Of a stretch of 64,000 bases of DNA, positions 1 to 8,406 are shown one piece after another. The DNA comes from UBA7672 sp965279205 (GTDB lineage Bacteria; Pseudomonadota; Alphaproteobacteria; Caulobacterales; Hyphomonadaceae). The stretch's first letter is position 1; every line of letters starts with the position of its first letter. Where the stretch lies: positions 3,286,001 through 3,350,000 of the forward strand of contig OZ257144.1 of assembly GCA_965279205.1 (NCBI GenBank), written 5' to 3'. The notes under the pieces are model-generated. The model searched no databases. It had not been told where the DNA came from and was given only the letters and a program-made list of their open reading frames with translations. Made by a program: the position numbers and the translations under genes.

Positions 1-1187
1 GCGATCTCCCGGACCAGCCGCGGCATGCGCTGGAAGACCGACTTCACCGGCTGTGCGCGGATTGCCATTACGCTGTCCTGGATCTCGCGCGTCAGTTGTT
101 CGAGTTCATCGAGACCAGTTCCCACGGCGGACGTCTGGGCGAAGCCGCTTTCGGCAGCGCGCTGTGACAACATCGCCTGATTGATCACCAATTCCCCGAC
201 GAGATTTATCAACCGGTCAATTCGCTCGAGATCGACCCTAATAGTCGCGGCGGGTCCCGAGGCCGGTTTTACGGCATCAGGACCCGCCGGAGGCGCAGAG
301 AGAGGCGCTGGCGCGGGGTCAGGGATGGCCAGCGGTGCTCCATCGGCGACAGGGGTTGGAGGCGAAGCACAGTCCTCGACGTCCACGCCAATACGGATGT
401 CCAATTCGGCTTGGGTGCTCCCGGCTGTTATCCGCAGATCACAATCGCCTTCGACGAAATCGAAGACCTCCCGAACGTCGGATTCGGGGCGTTCACCTGA
501 AAGTTCGATGACCCAAGCTAGGTAGGCCTTGTCCGGAGAGAGGTCCTCGAGCATGGGAAGTTCGCTGATATCCAGCGTAACGTCGCATCGGCCAAGCCGG
601 TCGAGCTCGCGCAGCAGGGTCACAGGATCATTGGCCTTGGCGTAGAACCCGTGATGGGGTTTGAAAGAGATCGTCCAGACACAAGACGCCGGGGCCTCGC
701 TCGCCGCCTCGATCGGAAAAAGAACAGTCTGCTGGGGAACGAAGCCCATCTCGTCTGCCTCGCCAGGACCCGACGTGTCAGCAGCCGCCGGCGTAGACGC
801 GTCGTTTGTCAGGTTTGATTGTAGTTCCCCCTGTAGGACCAGCGCCCGCGCCGGATCGACGGCCGGGCCACCCTTGGCGTTGACCACAAGATCGCTAAGG
901 AGATCGGCGGACCGCAGGAGAACGCCCACGAGCCGCTCGTTGATGCCGATCTTGCGGGAACGGAGGTCATCCATCGTGGTTTCGAACACGTGGGCGAATG
1001 CTACGAGTGCATCCATCCCGAAAGCGCCCGCTCCGCCCTTCACCGAATGAACGCCGCGGAAGACGGCATTGACCGTCTCTGCGTCGTGCTGGCCCGCCTG
1101 CATGGCAAGGAGGCCGCTTTCAACATCACCCAGGAGATCCGTGCACTCTTGGAAGAAAGTTTGCTTGATCTGTTCTAGCGGATCCAT
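1..1187 (-). CDS. cheA: Chemotaxis histidine kinase CheA (N-terminal part, cut by window edge)
   Basis: CheA is the cytoplasmic kinase that phosphorylates CheY and CheB in response to chemoreceptor arrays. Reading leftward from the ATG at 1187, the protein starts MDPLEQIKQTFF and has an Hpt domain with the phospho-accepting His at about residue 47 (motif RGVHSVKGGAGAFG). A long Pro/Ala-rich linker follows, then the start of the dimerisation domain (RIDRLINLVGEL, then LTREIQDSVMAIRAQPV). The frame is open to base 1, so the ATPase and CheW-like domains lie outside the window. It lies 10 bp downstream of cheY in the same operon. The start is the first ATG after cheY and gives the canonical Hpt N-terminus. 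Confidence 0.95.
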   Translation of the reverse strand, partial: MDPLEQIKQTFFQECTDLLGDVESGLLAMQAGQHDAETVNAVFRGVHSVKGGAGAFGMDALVAFAHVFETTMDDLRSRKIGINERLVGVLLRSADLLSDLVVNAKGGPAVDPARALVLQGELQSNLTNDASTPAAADTSGPGEADEMGFVPQQTVLFPIEAASEAPASCVWTISFKPHHGFYAKANDPVTLLRELDRLGRCDVTLDISELPMLEDLSPDKAYLAWVIELSGERPESDVREVFDFVEGDCDLRITAGSTQAELDIRIGVDVEDCASPPTPVADGAPLAIPDPAPAPLSAPPAGPDAVKPASGPAATIRVDLERIDRLINLVGELVINQAMLSQRAAESGFAQTSAVGTGLDELEQLTREIQDSVMAIRAQPVKSVFQRMPRLVREI

Positions 1188-1197
1188 GCCGCCCCTC

Positions 1198-1563
1198 TCA
1201 GGCTGCAACGCGCAGGACAGCTTCGACAAGCCTGGCCGCATTGAACGGTTTCACGATCCACCCCGTTGCACCGGCTTCGCGGGCCTTGGCTTTCTTTTCG
1301 GCATCGCTCTCTGTCGTCAGCACCAGAATGGGCACGCAGCGCCAGCGGTTGTTACGGCGTACCCCTTCAATGAAGCCAAAGCCGTCAAGCCTCGGCATGT
1401 TGATGTCCGTGACGATGACGTGGGGATTGGACCGGTCGAGAACCTCCAATCCCTGCTGGCCGTCCTCTGCCTGAAAGACCAGGAAGCCGGCCGCTTGTAG
1501 TGTATGCCGCAGCATTTCCCTGATCGTGCGGCTATCGTCGACGGTGAGCACGTTGAGCGTCAT
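1198..1563 (-). CDS. cheY: Single-domain response regulator CheY
   Basis: This 121-aa receiver domain carries the acidic pair D9/D10, the phospho-acceptor D53 in VTDINMP, a Thr pair near residue 83 (LTT) and the conserved K105 in IVKPF. There is no output domain, so it is a CheY that diffuses to the flagellar motor or acts as a phosphate sink. The ATG at 1563 overlaps the stop of the upstream STAS gene (ATGA), which indicates translational coupling. A longer frame upstream exists, but it runs through the STAS gene and adds non-homologous residues, so I reject it. The position just before cheA matches cheY1 of Sinorhizobium-type operons. Confidence 0.93.
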   Translation of the reverse strand: MTLNVLTVDDSRTIREMLRHTLQAAGFLVFQAEDGQQGLEVLDRSNPHVIVTDINMPRLDGFGFIEGVRRNNRWRCVPILVLTTESDAEKKAKAREAGATGWIVKPFNAARLVEAVLRVAA

Positions 1564-1829
1564 TGCGGATCTCCAGGCAGGAAGGCTCCTGCAAGACGGA
1601 GCGCCTCGGCGAAGGGGCCGGATTGATTGATCACGCGGAGCCTTCGATGGTCCCGCTCCCATGTGAGACTAGCGGCCATCAGCACCTGCAGCCCGAGGCC
1701 GCCGAGCTTCCGGACCGACGATGCATCTACGTCGAGATCGTCGCCACGAAGTACAAGGAGATCACGATGGACCGCGGTCACGTTCGCCAGATCGAGCGTT
1801 TCCGGCAGGCAGTAGCTGGCGCCGGGCAT
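1560..1829 (-). CDS. Small STAS-domain protein of the chemotaxis operon (CheS-like)
   Basis: This 89-aa protein has the STAS pattern: an N-terminal beta-strand region (LPETLDLANVTAVHRDLL), then DVDASSVRKLGGLGLQVLMAA, where a phosphorylatable Ser of anti-sigma antagonists would sit, and a C-terminal VINQSGPFAEALRLAG helix typical of the fold. The gene lies between the receptor gene and cheY, 3 bp after the receptor stop, and overlaps cheY by ATGA. In Sinorhizobium meliloti the gene in this position (orf2/CheS) helps CheA bind CheY1 and speeds phosphate drainage. I infer the same role from synteny and size. The STAS fold is well supported; the CheS equivalence is not proven. Confidence 0.75.
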   Translation of the reverse strand: MPGASYCLPETLDLANVTAVHRDLLVLRGDDLDVDASSVRKLGGLGLQVLMAASLTWERDHRRLRVINQSGPFAEALRLAGAFLPGDPQ

Positions 1830-1832
1830 GGA

Positions 1833-4079
1833 TCAAAAATCCTCCCAGTCCGCTTCTGCTGGGGAGGGCAGCGCCTTGCGTTGCAGCATGGTCCTGGCCT
1901 GGACGGCCGGTCCACGATTTCCGACTTTTGTCGTCGACGACCCAACCGAAGCGGCGTGTGGACGCGCCTGACGGGCCACCACGCGTTCGCCGATGTTGAA
2001 CTCGCTCACAAGCGCAGCGAGATCGGCTGATTCCTTGGCCAGCGTTTTTGACGCCGCGGTCGACTGTTCCACCATAGCCGCATTCTGCTGGGTGACTTGG
2101 TCCATCTGGTTTACGGCCGTGTTCACTTGGGAAAGGCCGGTCGACTGCTCCTGGGAGGAGCTGGAGATTTCGGAAACGAGCTGGTTGATCCTGCCGATCT
2201 GCTCGAGAATCCGGACGAGGGAGTCTCCGGCCTCGCCCACCAATTCGACGCCGCTCTCGACCTGCTCCGAACTCTCGGAAATGAGCCCTTTGATCTGCTT
2301 GGCCGCGTCAGCCGAACGCTGGGCAAGCGCGCGCACCTCGGATGCCACGACAGCGAACCCCCTGCCGGCGTCGCCCGCCCGCGCCGCCTCCACGCCCGCA
2401 TTGAGCGCGAGAAGGTTGGTCTGGAACGCGATCTCGTCGATCACGCCGATGATCTGGTTGATCTGCTTGGCTGACCGTTCGATCTCGCCCATGGCTGCGA
2501 CCGCGCGCCGGACGATATCGCCGCTGGCTTCGCCATCCTTGCGCGCGGTGGCGACGACCGTGTTAGCCTCGGTCGCGCCTTGGGCGGATTTCTTGACGGT
2601 CGCCGTGATTTCGTCGAGTGCCGCGGCCGTTTCCTCCAGCGAGGCGGCCTGCTGCTCCGTTCTGCGCGAGAGATCATCCGCCGCCTGGCTTATCTCGGCT
2701 GCGCCTGACTGTATCCCGCCTGCGGAGTTGGCGATCGTGGACATCGCCCCCTGCATCTTGGCCAGCGCTTCGTTGAAGTCCGAGCGGAGGTCTTCGTAGT
2801 CTGATGCGAACGGGGTGTTGAGGCGAACGGTGAGATTGCCTTCGGCAAGCTGTTTCAGCCCGGATCCGACTGTTGAAACGACTGTCGCCTGTTCGGCGGC
2901 GCGCACGGCCCGATCGGCCTCGGCTGCCTTACGATCGTTCTCGAGCTGTGTCACGTCAGCGGCGAATTTCACGACCTTGAACGGCTTGCCATTGCCATCG
3001 ACGATGGGGTTGTAGCTGGCTTGGATCCAGACTTCTCGGCCACCCTTGCCGATACGCAGGTATTTTGCTGACTGGAACTCGCCGCGGCCCAATGCCTCCC
3101 AGAACATCCGATACTCAGACGACTGCCGGTAAGCCGGTTCGACAAACATGCCGTGGTGCTTGCCGCGGATTTCCTGGACCGTGTAGCCGACCGTCTGGCA
3201 GAAGTTTTCATTGGCGTTGATGATCATGCCGTCGAGACCAAACTCGATGATGGCCTGGGACCGGTCCAGAGCCGCGAGCATGCCGGCGTTGAGTCGCGCG
3301 TCGGTCACATTGTCCCACTGAAGGACGTTGCCCACATAGTTGCGCTGTGCATCGAAGACGGCACTGACATTGAGCGCGAACTTAAAATCGCCGACCGTTA
3401 TGTCGGTGCGATATGGAAGACGTGACGGATCAGCAAGCAGCTGACGCTGGTGCGACGGTTTCTTGTGAAACATATCGATGGACGATCCGACGATGGCGTC
3501 GGGATTGAAGGACGGCCAGATCGCCCGGAAGGCGGAGGCGTTGTCCTTGAGTAAGCGGTGTGTCGCCTCGTTCGCGAAGACGACCTTGAAGTCGCGATCG
3601 ACCATCATCATCGCGATAGATGAGCCTTCGAACGCCGCGCTCTTGAATGTCGCCTCGCGCGCAAGCTTGACCTGATCGGTGATGTCGGTTGCGTACTTCA
3701 CAACCTTCATGGGTTTGCCGGCCTTGCCGACGATGGGGTTGTAGGAAGCCTGAATCCAAATCTCCCGCCCGCCCTTCCCGATCCGCCTGTATTGGCCGGC
3801 ATCGAATTCGCCACGGTTGAGCCTTTCCCAAAAGGCACGGTAGTCCGCCGACTGGCGGTGGGCGGAGTCGACGAACAGCGAATGGTGCTGTCCGCGAAGC
3901 TCGTCGCACGTGTACCCAAGCGCCCTGCAGAAGTTGTCGTTGGCGGTGAGAATTGTGCCGTCCATCGCGAATTCAATGACGGCTTGCGATCGGTCGAGTG
4001 CGGCAAGCATCGCTTTGCTTGCCTCAGTTGCGTTCGGCGCTTTGTGGGCGCGCTTTGCCCGATCTTGCCAGACTGACAT
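1833..4079 (-). CDS. Soluble methyl-accepting chemotaxis protein with three PAS domains
   Basis: This 748-aa cytoplasmic chemoreceptor has no transmembrane segment. It has three PAS modules at about residues 23-140, 145-262 and 265-385. The first and third are near-duplicates: both contain ALDRSQA.IEF, RIGKGGRE.WIQASYNPIV and a KVVK(Y/F)A.D(I/V)T end. A HAMP-like segment follows (about 395-450), then a methyl-accepting signalling domain (about 470-700) with the hairpin tip IDEIAFQTNLLALNAGVEAA. The last residues, DWEDF, resemble the C-terminal W-x-x-F pentapeptide that tethers CheR/CheB. The PAS pair suggests intracellular sensing of redox or energy state, possibly through haem or flavin, but I see no decisive ligand residue. 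It is the first gene of the che operon. Confidence 0.93.
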   Translation of the reverse strand: MSVWQDRAKRAHKAPNATEASKAMLAALDRSQAVIEFAMDGTILTANDNFCRALGYTCDELRGQHHSLFVDSAHRQSADYRAFWERLNRGEFDAGQYRRIGKGGREIWIQASYNPIVGKAGKPMKVVKYATDITDQVKLAREATFKSAAFEGSSIAMMMVDRDFKVVFANEATHRLLKDNASAFRAIWPSFNPDAIVGSSIDMFHKKPSHQRQLLADPSRLPYRTDITVGDFKFALNVSAVFDAQRNYVGNVLQWDNVTDARLNAGMLAALDRSQAIIEFGLDGMIINANENFCQTVGYTVQEIRGKHHGMFVEPAYRQSSEYRMFWEALGRGEFQSAKYLRIGKGGREVWIQASYNPIVDGNGKPFKVVKFAADVTQLENDRKAAEADRAVRAAEQATVVSTVGSGLKQLAEGNLTVRLNTPFASDYEDLRSDFNEALAKMQGAMSTIANSAGGIQSGAAEISQAADDLSRRTEQQAASLEETAAALDEITATVKKSAQGATEANTVVATARKDGEASGDIVRRAVAAMGEIERSAKQINQIIGVIDEIAFQTNLLALNAGVEAARAGDAGRGFAVVASEVRALAQRSADAAKQIKGLISESSEQVESGVELVGEAGDSLVRILEQIGRINQLVSEISSSSQEQSTGLSQVNTAVNQMDQVTQQNAAMVEQSTAASKTLAKESADLAALVSEFNIGERVVARQARPHAASVGSSTTKVGNRGPAVQARTMLQRKALPSPAEADWEDF

Positions 4080-4290
4080 CAGAAATCCCTTCAGCAGTAG
4101 CTGAGAGGACTGTTGCGCGCGACAATTAAACAGGAATGAATTTTACAGAAAATATCAAATAAAACCAAGTATATACATATGCATATACAATCTAGAACTG
4201 GAATCCCGTCTTCGCAAAAAACTCCGTTACTTGGAACTGACACCGGGGTCTTTTGATTGACTTGAATCACCTAGCAGTCGTGTAGTCTCG
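4080..4290. promoter_or_regulatory. Divergent promoter region with two palindromes
   Basis: This is an AT-rich intergenic region between the che operon (minus) and the FNR-type regulator (plus). It contains a 20-bp near-perfect palindrome at 4169-4188 (GTATATACATATGCATATAC, 18 of 20 positions symmetric). It also contains TGATT-N6-AATCA at 4254-4269, about 22 bp upstream of the regulator's ATG. The second site has the half-sites of an FNR box but a spacing 4 bp too wide, so I do not call it one. Which regulator binds is unknown. Confidence 0.4.
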
Positions 4291-5028
4291 ATGCTCAGGA
4301 TCGACCATTTCTCAAAACAACGCGTGCCAATGCTTCCTCCCTCCTCAGGTTGCGCGGACTGCCCAGTCCGATCGTTTTGTCTCGTCAACAGTGAGGGACT
4401 CGCTGGCGAAGATGACGCCGCTGTGCCGCGGCATATCATTGATCGTCAGCCAGGTGAGCTGGTTGTGAACCCGGGCGACCCTACAAGCATGACTGTGGTC
4501 CGCAGCGGCTGGGCGGCGCGTTACGTCCTCTTCCCGGATGGAAGGCGCCAGATCACGGACATCGTTTTGCCCGGCGATTTTGTTGGATGCAGCGATTTTG
4601 CCTCTACGAGCGAGGAACTACCCATGGTCGCGCTGTCGGACGTGCAGGCCTGCATTTTTGACCGATCGATTTTGCGCGAAGCCCTTTCGACTAGCCCCAA
4701 ACCTCTTCTGGCGGTGTTCAAGACGTGTGGCGAGCAGTCGATCCGATTGCGTCACCTGCTCGCCGCTATGGGACGCCAATCGGGAACATCGCGTGTCGCC
4801 TCGTTTCTGATGGGTCTACATCACCGCCTCAAGCTGATCGGGCAGGCAACCGACTGCGAGATGCCGTATCACCTCCGGCAACAAGATCTCGCGGATGTCC
4901 TTGGCATTACGCAAGAGCATGTAAGCCGAACGATGCGGATGATACAGGAAGCAGACGTGCTTATCCTCCGAAACAAGATCATCAGTATTCTGAATGCGGA
5001 CAAGCTCGAACGTTTTGCTCGAGCATAG
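4291..5028 (+). CDS. FNR-type oxygen-responsive transcription factor (Crp/Fnr family)
   Basis: This 245-aa regulator has an N-terminal C21-x2-C24-x5-C30 cluster and a fourth cysteine, C121, in VQACIFDR. C121 aligns with FNR C122, so the complete 4Fe-4S ligand set of Escherichia coli FNR is present. A cNMP-type beta-roll occupies about residues 50-130, a dimer helix follows, and the C-terminal HTH reads LADVLGITQEHVSR, with the E..SR recognition residues that read TTGAT half-sites. It is therefore predicted to sense O2 and bind FNR boxes such as those at 22.36, 32.82, 35.86 and 38.73 kb. The start is the first ATG. A second ATG at 4330 would also retain the cysteines. Confidence 0.88.
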   Translation: MLRIDHFSKQRVPMLPPSSGCADCPVRSFCLVNSEGLAGEDDAAVPRHIIDRQPGELVVNPGDPTSMTVVRSGWAARYVLFPDGRRQITDIVLPGDFVGCSDFASTSEELPMVALSDVQACIFDRSILREALSTSPKPLLAVFKTCGEQSIRLRHLLAAMGRQSGTSRVASFLMGLHHRLKLIGQATDCEMPYHLRQQDLADVLGITQEHVSRTMRMIQEADVLILRNKIISILNADKLERFARA

Positions 5029-5172
5029 CTCGCACGCTGAACGACGACGAGCTGTAAAACCCGGATTGGATGAAGCAGCCTCGGCGCTCAGCTCGATTCA
5101 GCAAAGCACGCGCGTCCCAGAGCGGCGCCGAGCATACTGTCACACGAGCGCATTTCGCCTGAGCGGCTGGGT

Positions 5173-6258
5173 TCACTCGCCGTCGGATACGTCCACGCCG
5201 GCAAAGATGGGCTTCTCCGCCGGATGGGGGCGGCCTTCCCGTTCCAGTTGCCGTGCGCCTGCCAGGATGCCGGCCATCGCGTAGTTGCCTTCGTGGCAAG
5301 CATACTCGTAGAGCGGCTCCTTGGAGACGTTGAACGACATCTCTCCGCCCCAGGCCTGCTTGTAGAGCGTCGGATCCTCAACCGTGAACTGATAGAGAAT
5401 CTGATCGTTGGACCAGCGTGTGAACCGCTCCGTAACCTTGCCTGCAGGCGAGATGTAGGAGCGTTGATTGGGGTGGGAGTTCACGGTCTCGACCACCAGC
5501 GTGTCGCCTTCATACCAGCCGACAGAATCCCCGCCCCATTTCGGGATCACAGCCGGCCCATGCTTTACGTCCGCCCTGCTGTTGACGACAGGGATAATGC
5601 GGGCGTCATGGATCATCTCGGCGAGGATCATCACCGAGCCCGGCGACTGCACGAGCTGGACGGTGTTGTTGTACATGCCGTTCCCGATGACCGGGCCATA
5701 GCTGCCGGTAAAGCTCATGATGCAGCGCTCTGACAGCGGGCGCCGCTCGAAGTCGTCAAAGGCGCCGCCGCCGCCGCGCGTGTTGGCCTGTACGCCGCGC
5801 TCGCTGTATGGAATGCGGCCATCCGACGGGTTGGTGATCCAGGACGAACGGTATTCCCCTTTCACCCTCGCGTAGCCTTGGCCAGGGTCCATCCAGAACG
5901 CGTTGTATCCACGCGACGGGTTCTTGTCGGCCAACAGTTCCTGCGATGATTTTTCATCGACCTTGGAGGCCCCGGCTTCCTCGCGCCTGGCGCCCGTATA
6001 GACGTTGCGCTTCGCAAGAGTGGCGGCTTCCTCCTCGCTCAGCACAAGGCTGGTTGCGCCCGCCGGCCGCTGCATCCCGGTAAACGAGGTATTGCTCCAG
6101 AAGCCCTGCAGGTCGGGCACGCCCCACCCGGTGTGCGGCGCCTGATAGCCCGGCTCGGTCAGCCCCGCCGCCTGAGCAATCGCTGAGGGCGCCGCCCCGA
6201 TGGCGAGAGCCGCGAATGCGGCCGCCGCAAGGAGTTTAGTTTTCTTGAGCGTTGTCAT
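5173..6258 (-). CDS. Exported protein of unknown function
   Basis: This 361-aa protein has a clear Sec signal peptide (MTTLKKTK, then an Ala-rich hydrophobic stretch, cleavage near AIAQA) and is otherwise soluble. Mature sequence features include VPDLQGFWSN, an ERC motif (RRPLSERC), and aromatic- and Gly-rich stretches such as PKWGGDSVGWYEGDTLVVET. I recognise the general type as a family of periplasmic proteins common in environmental proteobacteria, but know no function. It lies 59 bp downstream of the multidomain haem/copper protein on the same strand and is probably co-transcribed with it. No metal- or haem-binding motif is evident. Confidence 0.8.
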   Translation of the reverse strand: MTTLKKTKLLAAAAFAALAIGAAPSAIAQAAGLTEPGYQAPHTGWGVPDLQGFWSNTSFTGMQRPAGATSLVLSEEEAATLAKRNVYTGARREEAGASKVDEKSSQELLADKNPSRGYNAFWMDPGQGYARVKGEYRSSWITNPSDGRIPYSERGVQANTRGGGGAFDDFERRPLSERCIMSFTGSYGPVIGNGMYNNTVQLVQSPGSVMILAEMIHDARIIPVVNSRADVKHGPAVIPKWGGDSVGWYEGDTLVVETVNSHPNQRSYISPAGKVTERFTRWSNDQILYQFTVEDPTLYKQAWGGEMSFNVSKEPLYEYACHEGNYAMAGILAGARQLEREGRPHPAEKPIFAGVDVSDGE

Positions 6259-6317
6259 TCGCGTGAACCCTCTCGGTCGATGGCTGACGGCGCGATCGCC
6301 AGTCTAGCATGTTTTTA

Positions 6318-8324
6318 TTACTGCGGCTTAGGCGCCGGCGCTCCCGTAGCGAGGCTGTCTTCTGCAGCCTGGACCCTGCGATTCAGCAACGGCGTCAGCC
6401 CGGCAGCTTCGGTTGCGCTGATGAAGCTGTCCTTGTCCGCGTCAAGCTTATCGAAGTTGGCCAGCACCATCTGGCCAACGCGACCGCGCAGCTCCGCCTT
6501 TTCAATCTTGCCGTCGAAATTGGCATCCACCAGGCCCATGGCGCGGCTGTTGTTCAGCTCGGTCATCAAGGCAGGCTTCTGGTCGTCTGCGGTCTCGCCT
6601 TTGAAGGCGATCGACAGTTCGGTGTACTGCATCTCCTCCCAGGACTGCTCGCCCCAGGTGATGGTCTTCGTCGGATCGGGGTTGGCTACGTTGTTCGCAG
6701 AGTTGTCGTATTCGTAGCGGGTGATGACCTTCGAGCCGGCTGGCAGGTCGATCGGCTTGGTGAAGTAGTAGCCGCGCTGCCAGTTGAAGTCGTATTTCGG
6801 CAGGCTGACGACGAGCTCCTCTTTCTGTCCCGGCTTTTGCACGAACACCTGGGCGTTCTCGCCACGATAGTGCGCGTGCGGGAAGACCGAGTAGAGCGTC
6901 GCATCGCTTGGGAAGGCCATGTAGGCGACTTCCTTGTGGCGCGCTTCGCCGGGCGGAATCTCGATGGTGGGGTTCGCGATTACGGCTGTGCGGCGAACAA
7001 TCTTCGGCGGCTGGTCTTTCGGATAGAAGTAGAGACCGATGCGGGTCGTGTCCGTCACATCCTTGCCGAACGGCGTATAGTGCACCGACAGCGCAACTTT
7101 TTGGCCGGGCTTCACCTCGACGCCCTGGTCTTCCGGATACTTGGCTGTCTCGGCGCCCGCCGCATAGTCGCCGATAGCCGACACGATGTGGTGCAGGCCC
7201 TGGCGTTGCCCCACATTGAACGTCACCGCCCTGATCCAGCGCGTCTCGGTTACCGGAATGGTCAAGACGGGACGCTGGTAGTCGACAACGCCTGACGCCG
7301 GGATTGTGAACGCGGGTACGTCTAGAATCAGGTCCGGCGTCCCCAGCTCCCATTCAGGCGCCGGCTTGGCGTTGATCTTCAGCGTGTCTTCGCCGCCCCC
7401 ACGCGGAGCTCCCGCTTCGATCCAGTGAACAAGCGTTTGAATGTCTACATTGGACAGGTTCATACTGTCCCGGAATTGACTGACATGCGGATCGGCGTTG
7501 AAGGGAGGCATGCGGTCGGTGCGAAGCGCCTCGCGCATCATCGGCGCGAAGCCTTTCACCTTCTCGTAGCTGTCCATCGCGAACGGGGCGATCCCACCTT
7601 CTGAGTGACAGGCCACGCAGTTCTTCGCGAGGATCGGCGCGACCTGTTTGACATATGAAATTTTTGCAAACTCGGCGCTGCGGTCGCGCTGCGGGAACGA
7701 AATGACGGGCGTTTCAAGTTTCTCGGTAACTGAGGCGACCGGCGCGCCAGCAATCAAACTGTCGAGCGCATCGGCGACATAGGAACTCTTCACCGCAGCT
7801 GCTGGCCTGGCGGTCTGACCGGCAAAGCGATCGTCGATCGGGCCGTTGTAGATCACTTTCCAGGTCTTCGGCTGGATGACGAAGGCCTGCGCCACGCGGG
7901 TCACGCCGAGGCTCTCGCCAACGAGCTGCGTCTGGTCTGCCATCACCGGCAAATCGAGGCCGATCTTCTGCATTTCGGCGGCGATCGCGGAGGGCTGGTC
8001 GCGCGGCAAGGAATTCAGCATCAGGAAGACAACATCCTGCGCGGCGTACTTGCTCTTGAGCGCCTTTATCGCTGGCGCAGCGTCCTTGATAACCTTAGCG
8101 CCATTGGCCTGGGTGATGATGACCACGGCCTTGGCGTTCCTGAAGTAGTAGAGTTCCTGCGACTTGGAGAACTGATCGGGGAGACGGAAGTTATCGACAC
8201 GCGCCGGGATTTTCACGTCGGTGAGGATCGCGACGCTGCGCGTCGTCTGTCCGTTGGCCGTGACGCCTACCAGAGCAATCGCCGCCACCGTCGCCATGGC
8301 GACCGCCAGGATCTTCCTGTTCAT
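6318..8324 (-). CDS. Exported multidomain redox protein: thioredoxin-like, haem c, Cu type II monooxygenase-like, EF hands
   Basis: This 668-aa exported protein has a signal peptide (MNRKILAVAMATVAAIALVG) preceded by a good GGAGAAG ribosome-binding site, which is why I chose ATG 8324 over an upstream in-frame ATG. Residues 40-190 look like a peroxiredoxin/thioredoxin fold but lack any cysteine. A haem-binding CVACH lies at 236-240. Residues about 330-570 resemble a copper type II ascorbate-dependent monooxygenase and carry the full PHM-like ligand pattern: H378-H379, H415, H483-x-H485 and M565. Two EF-hand loops (DANFDGKIEKAE at 600 and DADKDSFISATE at 628) close the protein. It probably acts in the periplasm as an oxidative enzyme; the substrate is unknown. 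A MarR gene diverges from it. Confidence 0.85.
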   Translation of the reverse strand: MNRKILAVAMATVAAIALVGVTANGQTTRSVAILTDVKIPARVDNFRLPDQFSKSQELYYFRNAKAVVIITQANGAKVIKDAAPAIKALKSKYAAQDVVFLMLNSLPRDQPSAIAAEMQKIGLDLPVMADQTQLVGESLGVTRVAQAFVIQPKTWKVIYNGPIDDRFAGQTARPAAAVKSSYVADALDSLIAGAPVASVTEKLETPVISFPQRDRSAEFAKISYVKQVAPILAKNCVACHSEGGIAPFAMDSYEKVKGFAPMMREALRTDRMPPFNADPHVSQFRDSMNLSNVDIQTLVHWIEAGAPRGGGEDTLKINAKPAPEWELGTPDLILDVPAFTIPASGVVDYQRPVLTIPVTETRWIRAVTFNVGQRQGLHHIVSAIGDYAAGAETAKYPEDQGVEVKPGQKVALSVHYTPFGKDVTDTTRIGLYFYPKDQPPKIVRRTAVIANPTIEIPPGEARHKEVAYMAFPSDATLYSVFPHAHYRGENAQVFVQKPGQKEELVVSLPKYDFNWQRGYYFTKPIDLPAGSKVITRYEYDNSANNVANPDPTKTITWGEQSWEEMQYTELSIAFKGETADDQKPALMTELNNSRAMGLVDANFDGKIEKAELRGRVGQMVLANFDKLDADKDSFISATEAAGLTPLLNRRVQAAEDSLATGAPAPKPQ

Positions 8325-8350
8325 CTGCGCTTCTCCCGCCTTGCCGGATT

Positions 8351-8360
8351 CGGATATCCG
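8351..8360. promoter_or_regulatory. Perfect palindrome in the MarR/redox-protein divergent promoter
   Basis: CGGATATCCG, a perfect 10-bp inverted repeat, sits between the divergent 668-aa redox protein gene and the MarR gene. It is followed by a second imperfect dyad around TACGCACGTA (about 8366-8375). MarR proteins usually bind dyads in their own divergent promoters, so this is the likely operator region. The assignment is inference. Confidence 0.4.
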
Positions 8361-8406
8361 TGTATTACGCACGTATAAGGCGTTCGCGTGCCCGGAGTCA
8401 AGAAGC

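Noticed and set aside
4254..4269. TGATT-N6-AATCA as an FNR box
   Set aside because: The half-sites are right, but TGAT and ATCA are 8 bp apart instead of 4, which FNR-type dimers do not normally accept.
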